NCBI RefSeq assembly: GCF_005889715.1
Contig: NZ_VCKW01000002.1
Span: 1 to 64,000, forward strand
DNA length: 64,000 bases
Origin: Actinomadura soli
GTDB lineage: Bacteria > Actinomycetota > Actinomycetes > Streptosporangiales > Streptosporangiaceae
Direction of reading: 5' to 3'
The notes below the pieces were generated by a model. It ran no database searches. It was given only the letters and a program-made list of their open reading frames with translations, and was not told the DNA's origin. Below, piece after piece: positions 56,082-64,000 of the stretch (position 1 is the stretch's first letter; each line of letters begins with the position of its first letter). The translations under genes were made by a program, and so were the position numbers.

Positions 56082-57059
56082 ATGGCGACTTATCATGCGG
56101 CTTGGTGGAATCTGGAGAATCTCTTCGACGAGGAGAACTCGCCGCGCCGCACCGAGAAGGTGGCGCGGGTGATCAAGAACAGCATCGCCGGGTGGACGCC
56201 CCGGCTCCGGGACCGGAAGGTCGCCCAGCTGGCGTCGGTCATCGCGCAGATGAACGACGGCGCCGGGCCGGACCTGCTCGGGGTGTGCGAGGTGGAGAAC
56301 CGGTTCGTGCTGGATCTGCTCGCCGGCGCCGTCCACGAGCGGCTTCCGCGGCGGCGGTATTCGATCGTCCACGCCGACACCAGCGATGCCCGCGGTATCG
56401 ACGTCGCGTTCCTCTACGACCCGGAGCTGCTGGAGGCCCCAGCGGACCAGGTGTTCTTCCATGTGGTGATGCGGCGCAACGCCACGCGGGAAATCGTTCA
56501 GGTCAACTTCCGCACCCGGCACGGCCGCACATGGGCGGTGTTCGGCAACCATTGGCCGTCCCGCAGCGGCGGCGCGTTCGAGTCCGCGGGCTACCGGCAC
56601 ATCGCCGCCGAAACGCTCGCGTTCTTCCATGAGCGGGTGCTGGAGGAGCACGGCGCCGACACGCCGGTGCTGGCGATGGGCGACTTCAACGACGAACCGT
56701 CCGACACCTCCCTCGTCACCCACGCCCTCAGCACCCGCCAGCGGCGGCGCGTGCTGGAGGCCGACACCCCGCGCCTGTGGAACCTGATGTGGCCGGCCAT
56801 CGGCGCCCCGGACGGCAGCTTCTATTTCAACAACGAACCGAATCTCCTCGACCAATTCCTGGTCAACGCCGGGATGGCCCGGCAGGAGGCGGCGATCCGC
56901 GCGGACGCCGGCACCGTCCGGATCCTGCGGTTCCCCGGTACGGCGGCCACCGGCCCCTATCCCCGTCCGATCCCTTTCGGCGGTATGGGCAAGAAAGTCA
57001 ACGAGGACGGATTCTCCGACCACTTCCCCATCGCCATGACCGTCACCGAATCAGCCTAA
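56082..57059 (+). CDS. Endonuclease/exonuclease/phosphatase (EEP) family protein
   Basis: EEP-fold protein of 325 residues, the fold of DNase I, exonuclease III and phosphodiesterases. Motifs: ATYHAAWWNLENLFDEEN (Asn), LLGVCEVENRFVLDLLAG (Glu), DARGIDVAFLYDP, AVFGNHWPSRSGG (His-Asn region), LAMGDFNDEPSDTSL (Asp, Asn) and FSDHFPIAMTVTE (Asp-His). The metal-ion and catalytic set is complete. No signal peptide or membrane segment. ATG 56082 follows GGGGGG by about six bases. It leads the block that ends at the window edge; substrate not known. Confidence 0.9.
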   Translation: MATYHAAWWNLENLFDEENSPRRTEKVARVIKNSIAGWTPRLRDRKVAQLASVIAQMNDGAGPDLLGVCEVENRFVLDLLAGAVHERLPRRRYSIVHADTSDARGIDVAFLYDPELLEAPADQVFFHVVMRRNATREIVQVNFRTRHGRTWAVFGNHWPSRSGGAFESAGYRHIAAETLAFFHERVLEEHGADTPVLAMGDFNDEPSDTSLVTHALSTRQRRRVLEADTPRLWNLMWPAIGAPDGSFYFNNEPNLLDQFLVNAGMARQEAAIRADAGTVRILRFPGTAATGPYPRPIPFGGMGKKVNEDGFSDHFPIAMTVTESA

Positions 57060-57157
57060 GAAGCGCCAAAGAAGGCTTAATAAGCCAGGCATTGCCGGGG
57101 TGACGTAATTCATACTGGCGGTTGGCGGTGACCCGCCGGTCGAGAGTGAGGGGGACC

Positions 57158-58423
57158 ATGTCCTCGACCGCCAGAATCGACGGTGCCCTCAGGACGCCGC
57201 TTCTGGGACCCGACGTCACGACGGTCTTCTCGGGCGGCTGGTCGGCGGCCTACGACTGGGTGGCCGACCGGGTCGTGGCCGCGGGCGCTCCCCGCCGCAT
57301 CCCGTTCCCGGCCCCGTTCGATCGCGACCTCGCCGGCGCGCTGCCGGGGCAGGGCGATTTCTCCGCCTTCCACTACGTCTTCAAGGACGACAAGTATCTG
57401 CGGCTTCGCGCGTCCGACGGCCTCCCGGACGCGGCGCCCGCCGACACCGCCCCGAACTGGGATCTGCCGCCGGGCTGGACGTCGGTGGACGCGGTGTTCG
57501 CCGGAGGAGGGGCCAAGAGCAGGTTCGCGTATTTCTTCCGCCGCGACGAGTACAGCCGGTTCGACTGGACGACGAACGCGAGGTCGCCGAACTACCCGAA
57601 GCTGTTCACCCCGAACTGGCACGCGACCGGCCCGTTCACGGCCGGCATCGACGGCGAGATTCCGGGCCTGCGCTCGTTCGGCACGAAGGCGTACCTGTTC
57701 CGCATCGCCAGGACGGTGGTCGACGACGACGGGCATCCGATCGCGGCGGGCCTGGGGAGGACCGTGTCCGCGCCGATCTACGCGCGCTACGACTACGACT
57801 CCGAGACGTTCGAGTTCACCATCACGGACCCGTTCGAGGTGGTGGCCCAATGGCCGGGGCTCCTGCCGATCCTCGACGCGGGGGCCGCCACCGACGTCGC
57901 CCTTGACTGGGTCGACCGGACGCTGGCGGCGCTGGGAGGCCCGGTGACGCCCGCCATCGCCACCGCCTGCCGGCACCATTTCGCGATGACGGGGACGATC
58001 GACACCACCGTGATCAGGGCCCGGCTGGGCGAGATCCGGACGCGGCTGAACGACATCCCGAACGCCTTCCGGTGGACGCCGGGCCTGCGGTTCGCGGCGC
58101 AGACGAGCCAGGGCTCCTTCACCGAGGTCGGTGACATCTTCTCGACGTTCCACGGCCCGAGCGGCAGGGCCGCCGCGCTGATCCACGAGGCCGTCCATTT
58201 CACGTTCGGTGCCGGGCCCGACGTCCCCGAGTGGTCCGGCGCCACGATCGCGGGTGTCTCGCACGGCATCGCGACCGATCCCGGCACCGGCGCGTCGCTG
58301 GGCGCCTACGCCGATCTGACCACCGCCGCCGCGCTGACCAATCCGAGCTCGTACGCCGCCTTCGCGCAGGAGGTCGCGAACGGCGAGGACACGCGGTTCG
58401 GGGCGGGACGCCCGCAGGAGTGA
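57158..58423 (+). CDS. Hemopexin-like repeats fused to M35/Lys-specific metallopeptidase
   Basis: Protein of 421 residues. Residues 20-195 carry hemopexin-like units: FHYVFKDDKYLRLRASDGLP, then VDAVFAGGGAKSRFAYFFRR, DEYSRFDW, and FGTKAYLFRIARTVVDDDG. The C-terminal domain is a zinc peptidase of the M35/asp-zincin kind with HEAVH at 343-347 in AALIHEAVHFTFGAG, and later GIATDPGTG and LTNPSSYAAFAQEV, the last a hallmark of the Lys-specific endopeptidase domain. No signal peptide. GAGGGGG precedes ATG 57158. It sits between the EEP and the DUF6603 genes. The combination is unusual in bacteria. Confidence 0.8.
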   Translation: MSSTARIDGALRTPLLGPDVTTVFSGGWSAAYDWVADRVVAAGAPRRIPFPAPFDRDLAGALPGQGDFSAFHYVFKDDKYLRLRASDGLPDAAPADTAPNWDLPPGWTSVDAVFAGGGAKSRFAYFFRRDEYSRFDWTTNARSPNYPKLFTPNWHATGPFTAGIDGEIPGLRSFGTKAYLFRIARTVVDDDGHPIAAGLGRTVSAPIYARYDYDSETFEFTITDPFEVVAQWPGLLPILDAGAATDVALDWVDRTLAALGGPVTPAIATACRHHFAMTGTIDTTVIRARLGEIRTRLNDIPNAFRWTPGLRFAAQTSQGSFTEVGDIFSTFHGPSGRAAALIHEAVHFTFGAGPDVPEWSGATIAGVSHGIATDPGTGASLGAYADLTTAAALTNPSSYAAFAQEVANGEDTRFGAGRPQE

Positions 58424-58459
58424 CCGCACGCCGCACCGGCGCCGGAGGAGGGCGCGATC

Positions 58460-61222
58460 ATGAATCCCAGGGAACTGCTCGATGCGGTGGCGGCGCTGCT
58501 GTGGCCGCTGGCGGAGAGTGCGGTCACCGACGCGGCCGGCCCGCTGGGGCTGTCGGACCTGGGGGTCGATCTCACCGCGCCGCCCGAACTGCAGGGGCGG
58601 CTGCTGCAGCCGGTGGACGCCGTCCCGGGCGAACGCGGCGGGCTCATGGCGTTCCTGCGGTCGCTGGTCGGCGACCTGCGGCCGGGTAAGCAGGTGCGGC
58701 TGCACGGGTGGAAGCGCTCGGACGGGCAGCGCGGCCTGGCCCTGGTCGCCAGGGACGGGGACGTGTGCGCCGCAGTCGCCGTCGTCCCCGGCGGCCCTCA
58801 ACTGGACGTCGTGGTCACGGGACGCCTCCGCGTGGCGCACGAGGACGGCCCGTGGGGGCTCGAGGTCCGGGCGAGCGCCTTCTCCGGCGTCTGGGATCTG
58901 ACCGTCGTGCCGGGCGCGCCTCCCGTGGTGCGCACCCCGGACGTGTCGGGTTCGGTGCGGGTCCTCCTGTTCCGTTCCGTACCCGTCCGGCTGGGCCCGC
59001 CCGGCCTGGCCGTCGACAAGATCGTCGCGCAGGTGGACGTCGACGTCGCCACGGCCGCGCCCCAGCTGAGCGTCGAGCTGGGCGGGTTCAGCGTGGCGGT
59101 AGTCCCCGACGACCTGGCCGGCCTGCTCGGCCCGCTCGTGACCGCTCCGGCCAGGCTGCAGATCGTCGCCGACCGTCCCGGCGGCCTGCGCTTCGCCGAT
59201 ACGGGCGCCACGGGAATCCAGCTCAGGTCCGGTGTCCGGCTCAGGCACGCGCCCGGCGGCGGCAGGGCGGCGGCCGGAGCGCTGCCGGGCGTGGACGTCC
59301 TCCAGCAGGGCATCGAGCTCCGCGTCGCGGGACAGGATTTGGTGCTCGGCGCGCGCGTCTCCGTCGCCGTCCGGCCGACGGGGCTGCCGCTGCGGGCGGG
59401 CGTGACGCGGATCGGGCTCGACCTGCCGATCGCGCTGTCCGGGGACCGGGTCGGCCCGCTCCCGGACCGGTGCTCGCTCGCCGGCCCGGACGGCCTGCAC
59501 GTCGACCTGGACGTGGGCCCGGTGAGCGGCGGCGGCGCCCTCCAGCGGACCGGGCCCGGCGCGTACGGCGGCGTCCTCGACCTGGACCTCGCGGCCATGT
59601 CGGTGAAGGCGGTCGGGCGGCTCCGCCCCCCGTCCGGGAACGCTCCAATGTCGTTCCTCCTGCTGCTGAACGCCACGTTCCCGCCACCGGGCATCCAGAT
59701 CGGCCTCGGTTTCGCCGTGGACGCGGTCGGCGGCATCGTCGGGATCGGCCACCGCGCGGACGCCGACGCGCTGCGCCGCATGGTCGCGGACGGGCACGCC
59801 GACCGGGTCCTGTTCCCCGACGATCCCGCCCGCCGGGCGGCGGAGATCATCGACGCGCTGGGCGCCGCGTTCCCGGAGGCGCGCGGCCGGTTCGTGGTCG
59901 GCCCGATGCTGCGGATCACGTGGAGCGGCGGGATCGTGTCGCTCGCCGCCGCGGTGATCCTCGACCTTCCGGCGCCGCCGCAGTTCCTGCTGCTGGGCCG
60001 GATGCTCGCCGTGCTGCCGCACGCGGAGGCGCCGATCGTCCATCTGCAGGCGGAGCTGTACGGGCGGGTCGACCCGTCGGCGCCGTCGGTGGAGCTGCTG
60101 GTGTCGCTGACCGGTTCCTGGATCGCCGGCGTGCCGGTCTCCGGCGATATCTACCTGCTGGTCCGGGGCGCGGGCGGAAGCGGCGGGGGCGAGTTCGTGC
60201 TGTCGGCGGGCGGGTTCCATCCGCGCTACGTCCGGCCGCCCGGGGTGCCGGAGCTGCGCCGGCTGAGCCTGGGGCTGGGCGGCGGGCTCGGGCTGCGCGC
60301 CGAGGCGTACTTCGCCGTCACGTCCAACGCGGTGATGTTCGGCGGGCAGGTGCGCCTGGACGCCACGATCGCGGGCTGCGGCGTCGAGGGCTGGCTGGGG
60401 CTCGACACGCTGTTCATCTTCGACCCGGTGTTCTCGTTCTCGGCCCGCGTGTTCGCCGGGGTCGCGGTGAAGGTGCTCGGGCAGCGGCTGGCCGGGATCG
60501 CCCTCGACTTCACCCTCGAAGGCCCCGCACCGTGGCACGCGTTCGGCACCGGCAGCATTTCGGTGCTGTTCGAGGACATCTCGCTCGACTTCGACGTGTC
60601 CTGGGGCTCCAAGGCGGCGGTGGAGCCGCCGGTCGATCCCGACCTGCCCGCGCGCAGGCTCGGCGAGGCGTTCGCCAAGCGCGAGGCGTGGTCGGCGCGG
60701 GCGCCCGTCCATGACCGGACGGGCCTGTGGCTGACCGCCGGGGCCAAGGCCAAGGTGGCGGACGGCGAACTGATCCACCCCGACTCGGTGCTGTGCGCCC
60801 GGCAGCCGGTGCTGCCGCTGAACGTCACCTTCGACCGGTTCCAGCGCATGCCGATCCCGCCGCAGCGGTGGCGGCCGTTCTTCGCGAGCCTCGGCGGCAC
60901 GCCGGTCGGGAACCCGAACCCGGTCACGGACCGGTTCGTCCCGGCGGAGTTCTTCACCATGACCGAGGACGAGCGGCTCGGCGGCGAGGCGTTCCGGGAG
61001 TTCGTCAGCGGGCTGGAGTTCTCCGCCGACCCGTCCGCCGCCGTGCTGGCCGAGCCGCGGCGGGCCGCCGACGGGTACGAGACCGGCTACCGTCCGCAAC
61101 GGCCGCCGCATCTGAGCCTCCAGCAGGCCGAGCTGATGGCCGAGGCGTTCGCGCGGCGGTGGGACGCCGCCGAGCGGGTGGAGCGGTGGCGGCGCGCCGA
61201 GACCCTGGTGAGGCTCGTATGA
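58460..61222 (+). CDS. DUF6603-type giant protein
   Basis: Protein of 920 residues that matches the DUF6603 pattern: the helical N-terminus (NPRELLDAVAALLWPLAESA), beta-rich arrays (VRLHGWKRSDGQRGLALVAR, VAVVPGGPQLDVVVTGRLRV), a large central part with MSFLLLLNATFPPPGIQIGL then GFAVDAVGGIVGIGHRADAD, ILDLPAPPQFLLLGRMLAVL, and the glycine-rich LSLGLGGGLGLRAEAYFAVT, FGTGSISVLFEDISLDFDVS. It could be a scaffold or fibre. No signal peptide. It overlaps the start of the next gene by ATGA, so both are made together. No function is known for the family that I can state. Confidence 0.75.
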   Translation: MNPRELLDAVAALLWPLAESAVTDAAGPLGLSDLGVDLTAPPELQGRLLQPVDAVPGERGGLMAFLRSLVGDLRPGKQVRLHGWKRSDGQRGLALVARDGDVCAAVAVVPGGPQLDVVVTGRLRVAHEDGPWGLEVRASAFSGVWDLTVVPGAPPVVRTPDVSGSVRVLLFRSVPVRLGPPGLAVDKIVAQVDVDVATAAPQLSVELGGFSVAVVPDDLAGLLGPLVTAPARLQIVADRPGGLRFADTGATGIQLRSGVRLRHAPGGGRAAAGALPGVDVLQQGIELRVAGQDLVLGARVSVAVRPTGLPLRAGVTRIGLDLPIALSGDRVGPLPDRCSLAGPDGLHVDLDVGPVSGGGALQRTGPGAYGGVLDLDLAAMSVKAVGRLRPPSGNAPMSFLLLLNATFPPPGIQIGLGFAVDAVGGIVGIGHRADADALRRMVADGHADRVLFPDDPARRAAEIIDALGAAFPEARGRFVVGPMLRITWSGGIVSLAAAVILDLPAPPQFLLLGRMLAVLPHAEAPIVHLQAELYGRVDPSAPSVELLVSLTGSWIAGVPVSGDIYLLVRGAGGSGGGEFVLSAGGFHPRYVRPPGVPELRRLSLGLGGGLGLRAEAYFAVTSNAVMFGGQVRLDATIAGCGVEGWLGLDTLFIFDPVFSFSARVFAGVAVKVLGQRLAGIALDFTLEGPAPWHAFGTGSISVLFEDISLDFDVSWGSKAAVEPPVDPDLPARRLGEAFAKREAWSARAPVHDRTGLWLTAGAKAKVADGELIHPDSVLCARQPVLPLNVTFDRFQRMPIPPQRWRPFFASLGGTPVGNPNPVTDRFVPAEFFTMTEDERLGGEAFREFVSGLEFSADPSAAVLAEPRRAADGYETGYRPQRPPHLSLQQAELMAEAFARRWDAAERVERWRRAETLVRLV

Positions 61223-64000
61223 CCGACCGCTGGTTCGCGTCGTCGGTCCGGGTCGGCGCGATCGCTTCCGCCGCCCCCGGACCGGATGGACGCGCGCAGG
61301 TGCGTCCGTCCATCACGCTGACCCGCACCACCCCCGAAGGCGGCGGCCGCGGCGAAGAGATCACCTTCCCGGCCCCCGAAGCCGCGCTCACCCTGCCATT
61401 GATCGGCCCGGGTGACGTGGTCGGGTTCGACCGGGGCCTGGTGTCGCGGCGGGAACCGCCGGACGGCTGCGTGAACGCGGCCACCAGCGAACTCGCGTGC
61501 GTGGAGTTCGCGCACGCCGACCTGCCGTGGCAGCTGTCGCCGCAGGGCGCGCCGCCATGGCTGGCCCTCGTCGTGCTGCGCGAGAGCGAGGGCGTGCCCA
61601 CCGACCGCAGCCCGCTGCCGGTGGTGACGATCCCGCCGCAGGCCCAGCCCGACCTGGCGAGCGCGGCGATGTGGGCGCACGTGGAGGCGCGCCTGACGGA
61701 CGACGACGGCCTGGAGGGGCGGATCCTCGCGGGCGTGCGGCGCAGGTCCGACGCCGTCATCGCCCGGCTGGTCTGCCCGCGTCGGCTGGAGGAGGACACC
61801 GCGTACGTCGCCTGCGTGGTCCCCGCGACGGCGGCGGGCCGCGAGGCAGGGCTGACCGGACGGCCGGCCGATCCGCGCCGGGCGGCGGAGCCCGCGTGGA
61901 CGGCGGGCGCCGCCCCGGTCGAGGTGCCCGTGTACCACTGGTGGCGGTTCCGCACCGGATCCGACGGGTCGTTCGAGATGCTCGCGCGGCGGCTGGTCGG
62001 CGTGGACCCGTCGTCCATCGAGGGTTTCGGCGTCCGGGCGGTCAACGTGCGGCGGCCGTGGCCGCACCGCGATCCGCCCGAGGGGACGCCGCCGTCCGTC
62101 ACTGCGCGGATCCAGGGCGCGCTGCGGATTCCGGGCTCCGAGGTGGCCGACGAGGTGTGGGATCCCGTCTCGCCCGCCCAGGAGACGTTCGTGGACGAGC
62201 TGCTCGGCGAGCTGAACGCTCCGGGACGCAGGTTCGACCCGGACCGTCCGCCCCCGGAGGGGGTCGGCGCGGTGACGCCGCCGCTGTACGGCAGCCGTTT
62301 CACCGGGCTGCGCCGCGCGGACGCCGCCGGCTGGCAGACGGCGTTGAACCTGCAGGTCAGGTACCGGGTCGCGGCGTCGCTCGGCGCCCGGTACGTCCAG
62401 CTGGAGCAGGAGTTCCTCATGGCGCGGGCCTGGGAGCAGGCCGGGCCGATCCGCGAGGCGGCGCGCCTGGTGGCGGTCGCGGAGCTGGCGGCCGAGAGCG
62501 GGCAGCGCGCCCAGGACAAGCATCTGGCGACGATGGACCAGGTCGCCTTCGCGTCGCTGTCCGCCCCGCTCGGCGAGAGCCTGCGGATCGAGCTCGGCTT
62601 CGAGCGGACGGGCGAGCCCCAGCCGCTCGGCGACGTCGTGGCCGAGACCGCGGTCCCAGGCGGCGCGTTCACCACGGCGTTCGCCCGGCTGACCCGTCCC
62701 GGCGGCGGGCTCGCCCGGCGCAGCGCGCGGGCGGCGCAGCAGCCCCCGCAGGAGGAGGCGGCGCTGGCGGCGGGCCTGGGCGGGATCCGGCTGCTCGGCC
62801 CGCCCGCCTCCTGCACCGAGGCCACCGGCGACGCGGGCGCGCTCGGCACCCGGCAGACCGACTCCGCGGGCGCCTCGGCCGCCGGGCGGCTGGCCATGCT
62901 CATGGACGGCGAGCTGTCCCAGTGCGAGGTCCGCAGCGACTACGCCGGGCACGCCGACTTCGCCGGCTTCGGCGGCGCGGTCAGCGCGCCGGACACCCCG
63001 AAGCTGAGCGAGCTGGCCCAGGCGGTCGCCGGCGAGACGGGCACGTCCGAGCGGACGGTCGTCTCCAGCGGCTGGCTGCGCGGGCTGCGCCGGACGGCCG
63101 ACTTCGTGTCCCTGGACACCCCGCAGGACATGGGCGGCGCCCTCGGCATGGGCGCCGCGACGCTCACCGACGCCATCCGCACGGGGATCGAGCCGGTGCC
63201 GCTGCAGCTCATGCGCGTCCAGGACACCGTCTCGGCGCCCGGGGTCCAGGACGCCACCGTCGCCGATCTCCGCCCGCTGCGGCCGATCATGGCGCATCCG
63301 TCGTTCGACGTCCCGATGGCGGTGGAGCTGTTCCGCCGCTGGCCGGAGTGGGGCCTTCCCGGCCTCGGCGGCCTGCCCGAGGACTCGGTCGTGCTGCTGG
63401 AGACCAACCCCGGCTTCGTGGAGGCGTTCCTGGTCGGGCTGAACGACGAGTTCAACCGGGAGCTGCGCTGGCGGGAGTACCCGACCGACGAGCGCGGGAC
63501 GGCCTTCGCCCGCTTCTGGTCGTCCCCGGAGCGGGGCATGCCGCCCGACATCGACGAGATCGCGCGCTGGCCGCTCGGGATCCCGCTCGGCGGGCACGAC
63601 CGGATGGGCGGCCGGTCGCTGCTGACGCTGCTCATCCGGGGCGAGGTGCTGCGCCGCTTCCCCGGGACGGTCATCTACGCCGTGCTCGCCACCGAGGACG
63701 GGACCGTCCCGCCGGAGGGCACGGGCTCCTGGTTCCCGCCCGCGTTCACGGTCCCGGCGGACGACTCGACGAACCTCTACGCGTTCGAGACGCCGACGCG
63801 CGAGCAGGTCGCCTCCGGTGGATGGCTGTTCGTCATCCGCGAGCCGATGCGCGGGACCAGGTTCGGCTTCGACGACGTCCCGCCGTTCGCCTCCCCGCCG
63901 CCGCTCGTCCACTGGTCCGATCTGACCTGGGCGGACGTGCCCGTCGACGGCCGCGGCTTCGTCGTGCCGCGAAGCGTCGCGGGCAGGCCGCCGACCCCCA
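61219..64000 (+). CDS. Giant protein of unknown function, partial at window end
   Basis: Open frame from ATG 61219 (ATGA overlap with DUF6603 stop) with no stop up to the window end, at least 927 codons. Segments include TDRWFASSVRVGAIASAAPG, then ITFPAPEAALTLPLIGPGDV, LPWQLSPQGAPPWLALVVLR, FTGLRRADAAGWQTALNLQV, YVQLEQEFLMARAWEQAGPI, VVLLETNPGFVEAFLVGLND, and REYPTDERGTAFARFWSS. The NPGFVEAFLVGLN ... REYPTDERG motif seems to recur in large bacterial proteins of unknown function. No membrane segment or signal. The protein continues beyond base 64000 and its C-terminus is unseen. Confidence 0.85.
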   Translation, partial: MTDRWFASSVRVGAIASAAPGPDGRAQVRPSITLTRTTPEGGGRGEEITFPAPEAALTLPLIGPGDVVGFDRGLVSRREPPDGCVNAATSELACVEFAHADLPWQLSPQGAPPWLALVVLRESEGVPTDRSPLPVVTIPPQAQPDLASAAMWAHVEARLTDDDGLEGRILAGVRRRSDAVIARLVCPRRLEEDTAYVACVVPATAAGREAGLTGRPADPRRAAEPAWTAGAAPVEVPVYHWWRFRTGSDGSFEMLARRLVGVDPSSIEGFGVRAVNVRRPWPHRDPPEGTPPSVTARIQGALRIPGSEVADEVWDPVSPAQETFVDELLGELNAPGRRFDPDRPPPEGVGAVTPPLYGSRFTGLRRADAAGWQTALNLQVRYRVAASLGARYVQLEQEFLMARAWEQAGPIREAARLVAVAELAAESGQRAQDKHLATMDQVAFASLSAPLGESLRIELGFERTGEPQPLGDVVAETAVPGGAFTTAFARLTRPGGGLARRSARAAQQPPQEEAALAAGLGGIRLLGPPASCTEATGDAGALGTRQTDSAGASAAGRLAMLMDGELSQCEVRSDYAGHADFAGFGGAVSAPDTPKLSELAQAVAGETGTSERTVVSSGWLRGLRRTADFVSLDTPQDMGGALGMGAATLTDAIRTGIEPVPLQLMRVQDTVSAPGVQDATVADLRPLRPIMAHPSFDVPMAVELFRRWPEWGLPGLGGLPEDSVVLLETNPGFVEAFLVGLNDEFNRELRWREYPTDERGTAFARFWSSPERGMPPDIDEIARWPLGIPLGGHDRMGGRSLLTLLIRGEVLRRFPGTVIYAVLATEDGTVPPEGTGSWFPPAFTVPADDSTNLYAFETPTREQVASGGWLFVIREPMRGTRFGFDDVPPFASPPPLVHWSDLTWADVPVDGRGFVVPRSVAGRPPTP

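Noticed and set aside
57110-61111. Very long leftward open frame (over 1300 codons) opposite the metallopeptidase and DUF6603 genes
   Set aside because: Arginine/glycine-rich shadow of two well-supported rightward genes; no SD, no domain, spans a gene boundary.
61087-63912. Leftward open frames opposite the last giant gene
   Set aside because: Antisense shadow; the rightward frame from 61219 is continuous, coupled to DUF6603 and has protein-like composition.
1-64000. tRNA, rRNA, CRISPR arrays, insertion sequences or prophage
   Set aside because: None seen by reading: no repeat arrays with regular spacers, no transposase or integrase motifs, no tRNA-like cloverleaf noticed.

Overview
The window is very GC-rich DNA. 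Genes often start with GTG, lie in tightly coupled operons with ATGA/GTGA overlaps, and belong to families typical of soil actinomycetes (LanL synthetase, DUF6461, NitT/TauT-type ABC systems, LLM flavin oxidoreductases, F8-like secreted proteases). It fits a filamentous actinomycete chromosome such as Actinomadura, Streptosporangium or Streptomyces; genus cannot be fixed from sequence alone. I found no rRNA, tRNA, CRISPR array, insertion sequence or phage module.

Layout. 0.2-3.6 kb: acyl-CoA dehydrogenase and class III CoA-transferase, divergent from a LysR regulator. 3.7-11.8 kb: a leftward catabolic and uptake operon (lipoprotein binding protein, LLM oxidoreductase, ABC ATPase, two permeases, epimerase-type dehydrogenase, alpha/beta hydrolase, FCD-type GntR regulator, asparaginase) with a likely GntR operator in front. 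12-15.4 kb: MaoC-like hydratase, hydrolase, STAS and GAF signalling proteins. 15.5-24.1 kb: a class IV lanthipeptide cluster reading leftward: LanL synthetase, a prolyl-oligopeptidase-type protease, a venezuelin-like 51-residue precursor, and two ABC half-exporters. 24.5-27.1 kb: epoxide hydrolase and a secreted subtilase. 27.3-34 kb: a cell-surface glycan locus (TIM-barrel lipoprotein, DUF2334 deacetylase, small membrane protein, processive GT2 synthase, UDP-GlcNAc 2-epimerase, anchored lectin-like protein).

34-40.5 kb: DUF6461 protein, TetR plus quinone-oxidoreductase with three tandem operator repeats, a DrrAB-type drug exporter, and a DUF4097/ribbon-helix-helix pair with a cluster of GACGTC operators. 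40.7-45.8 kb: an unusual rightward set of a 924-residue protein of unknown function, a phospholipase D-like enzyme with one altered catalytic motif, and a small secreted C2-like protein. 45.8-49.6 kb: a leftward organosulfur-type flavin monooxygenase operon with two flavin reductases, next to a decayed alkylsulfatase joined to the tail of a SulP sulfate transporter. 49.8-54 kb: small proteins and two amidohydrolases around a TetR gene with a perfect inverted-repeat operator. 54-55.5 kb: small secreted protein and a TetR-like protein without a visible DNA-binding domain. 56.1-64 kb: a rightward block of a DNase/phosphatase-family enzyme, a hemopexin-like/metallopeptidase fusion, a DUF6603 protein and a further giant protein that runs off the window; its joint function is unknown.

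The most interesting systems are the class IV lanthipeptide cluster with its own protease, the 56-64 kb block, the 40.7-45.8 kb block, the glycan locus and the sulfur-island remnant.
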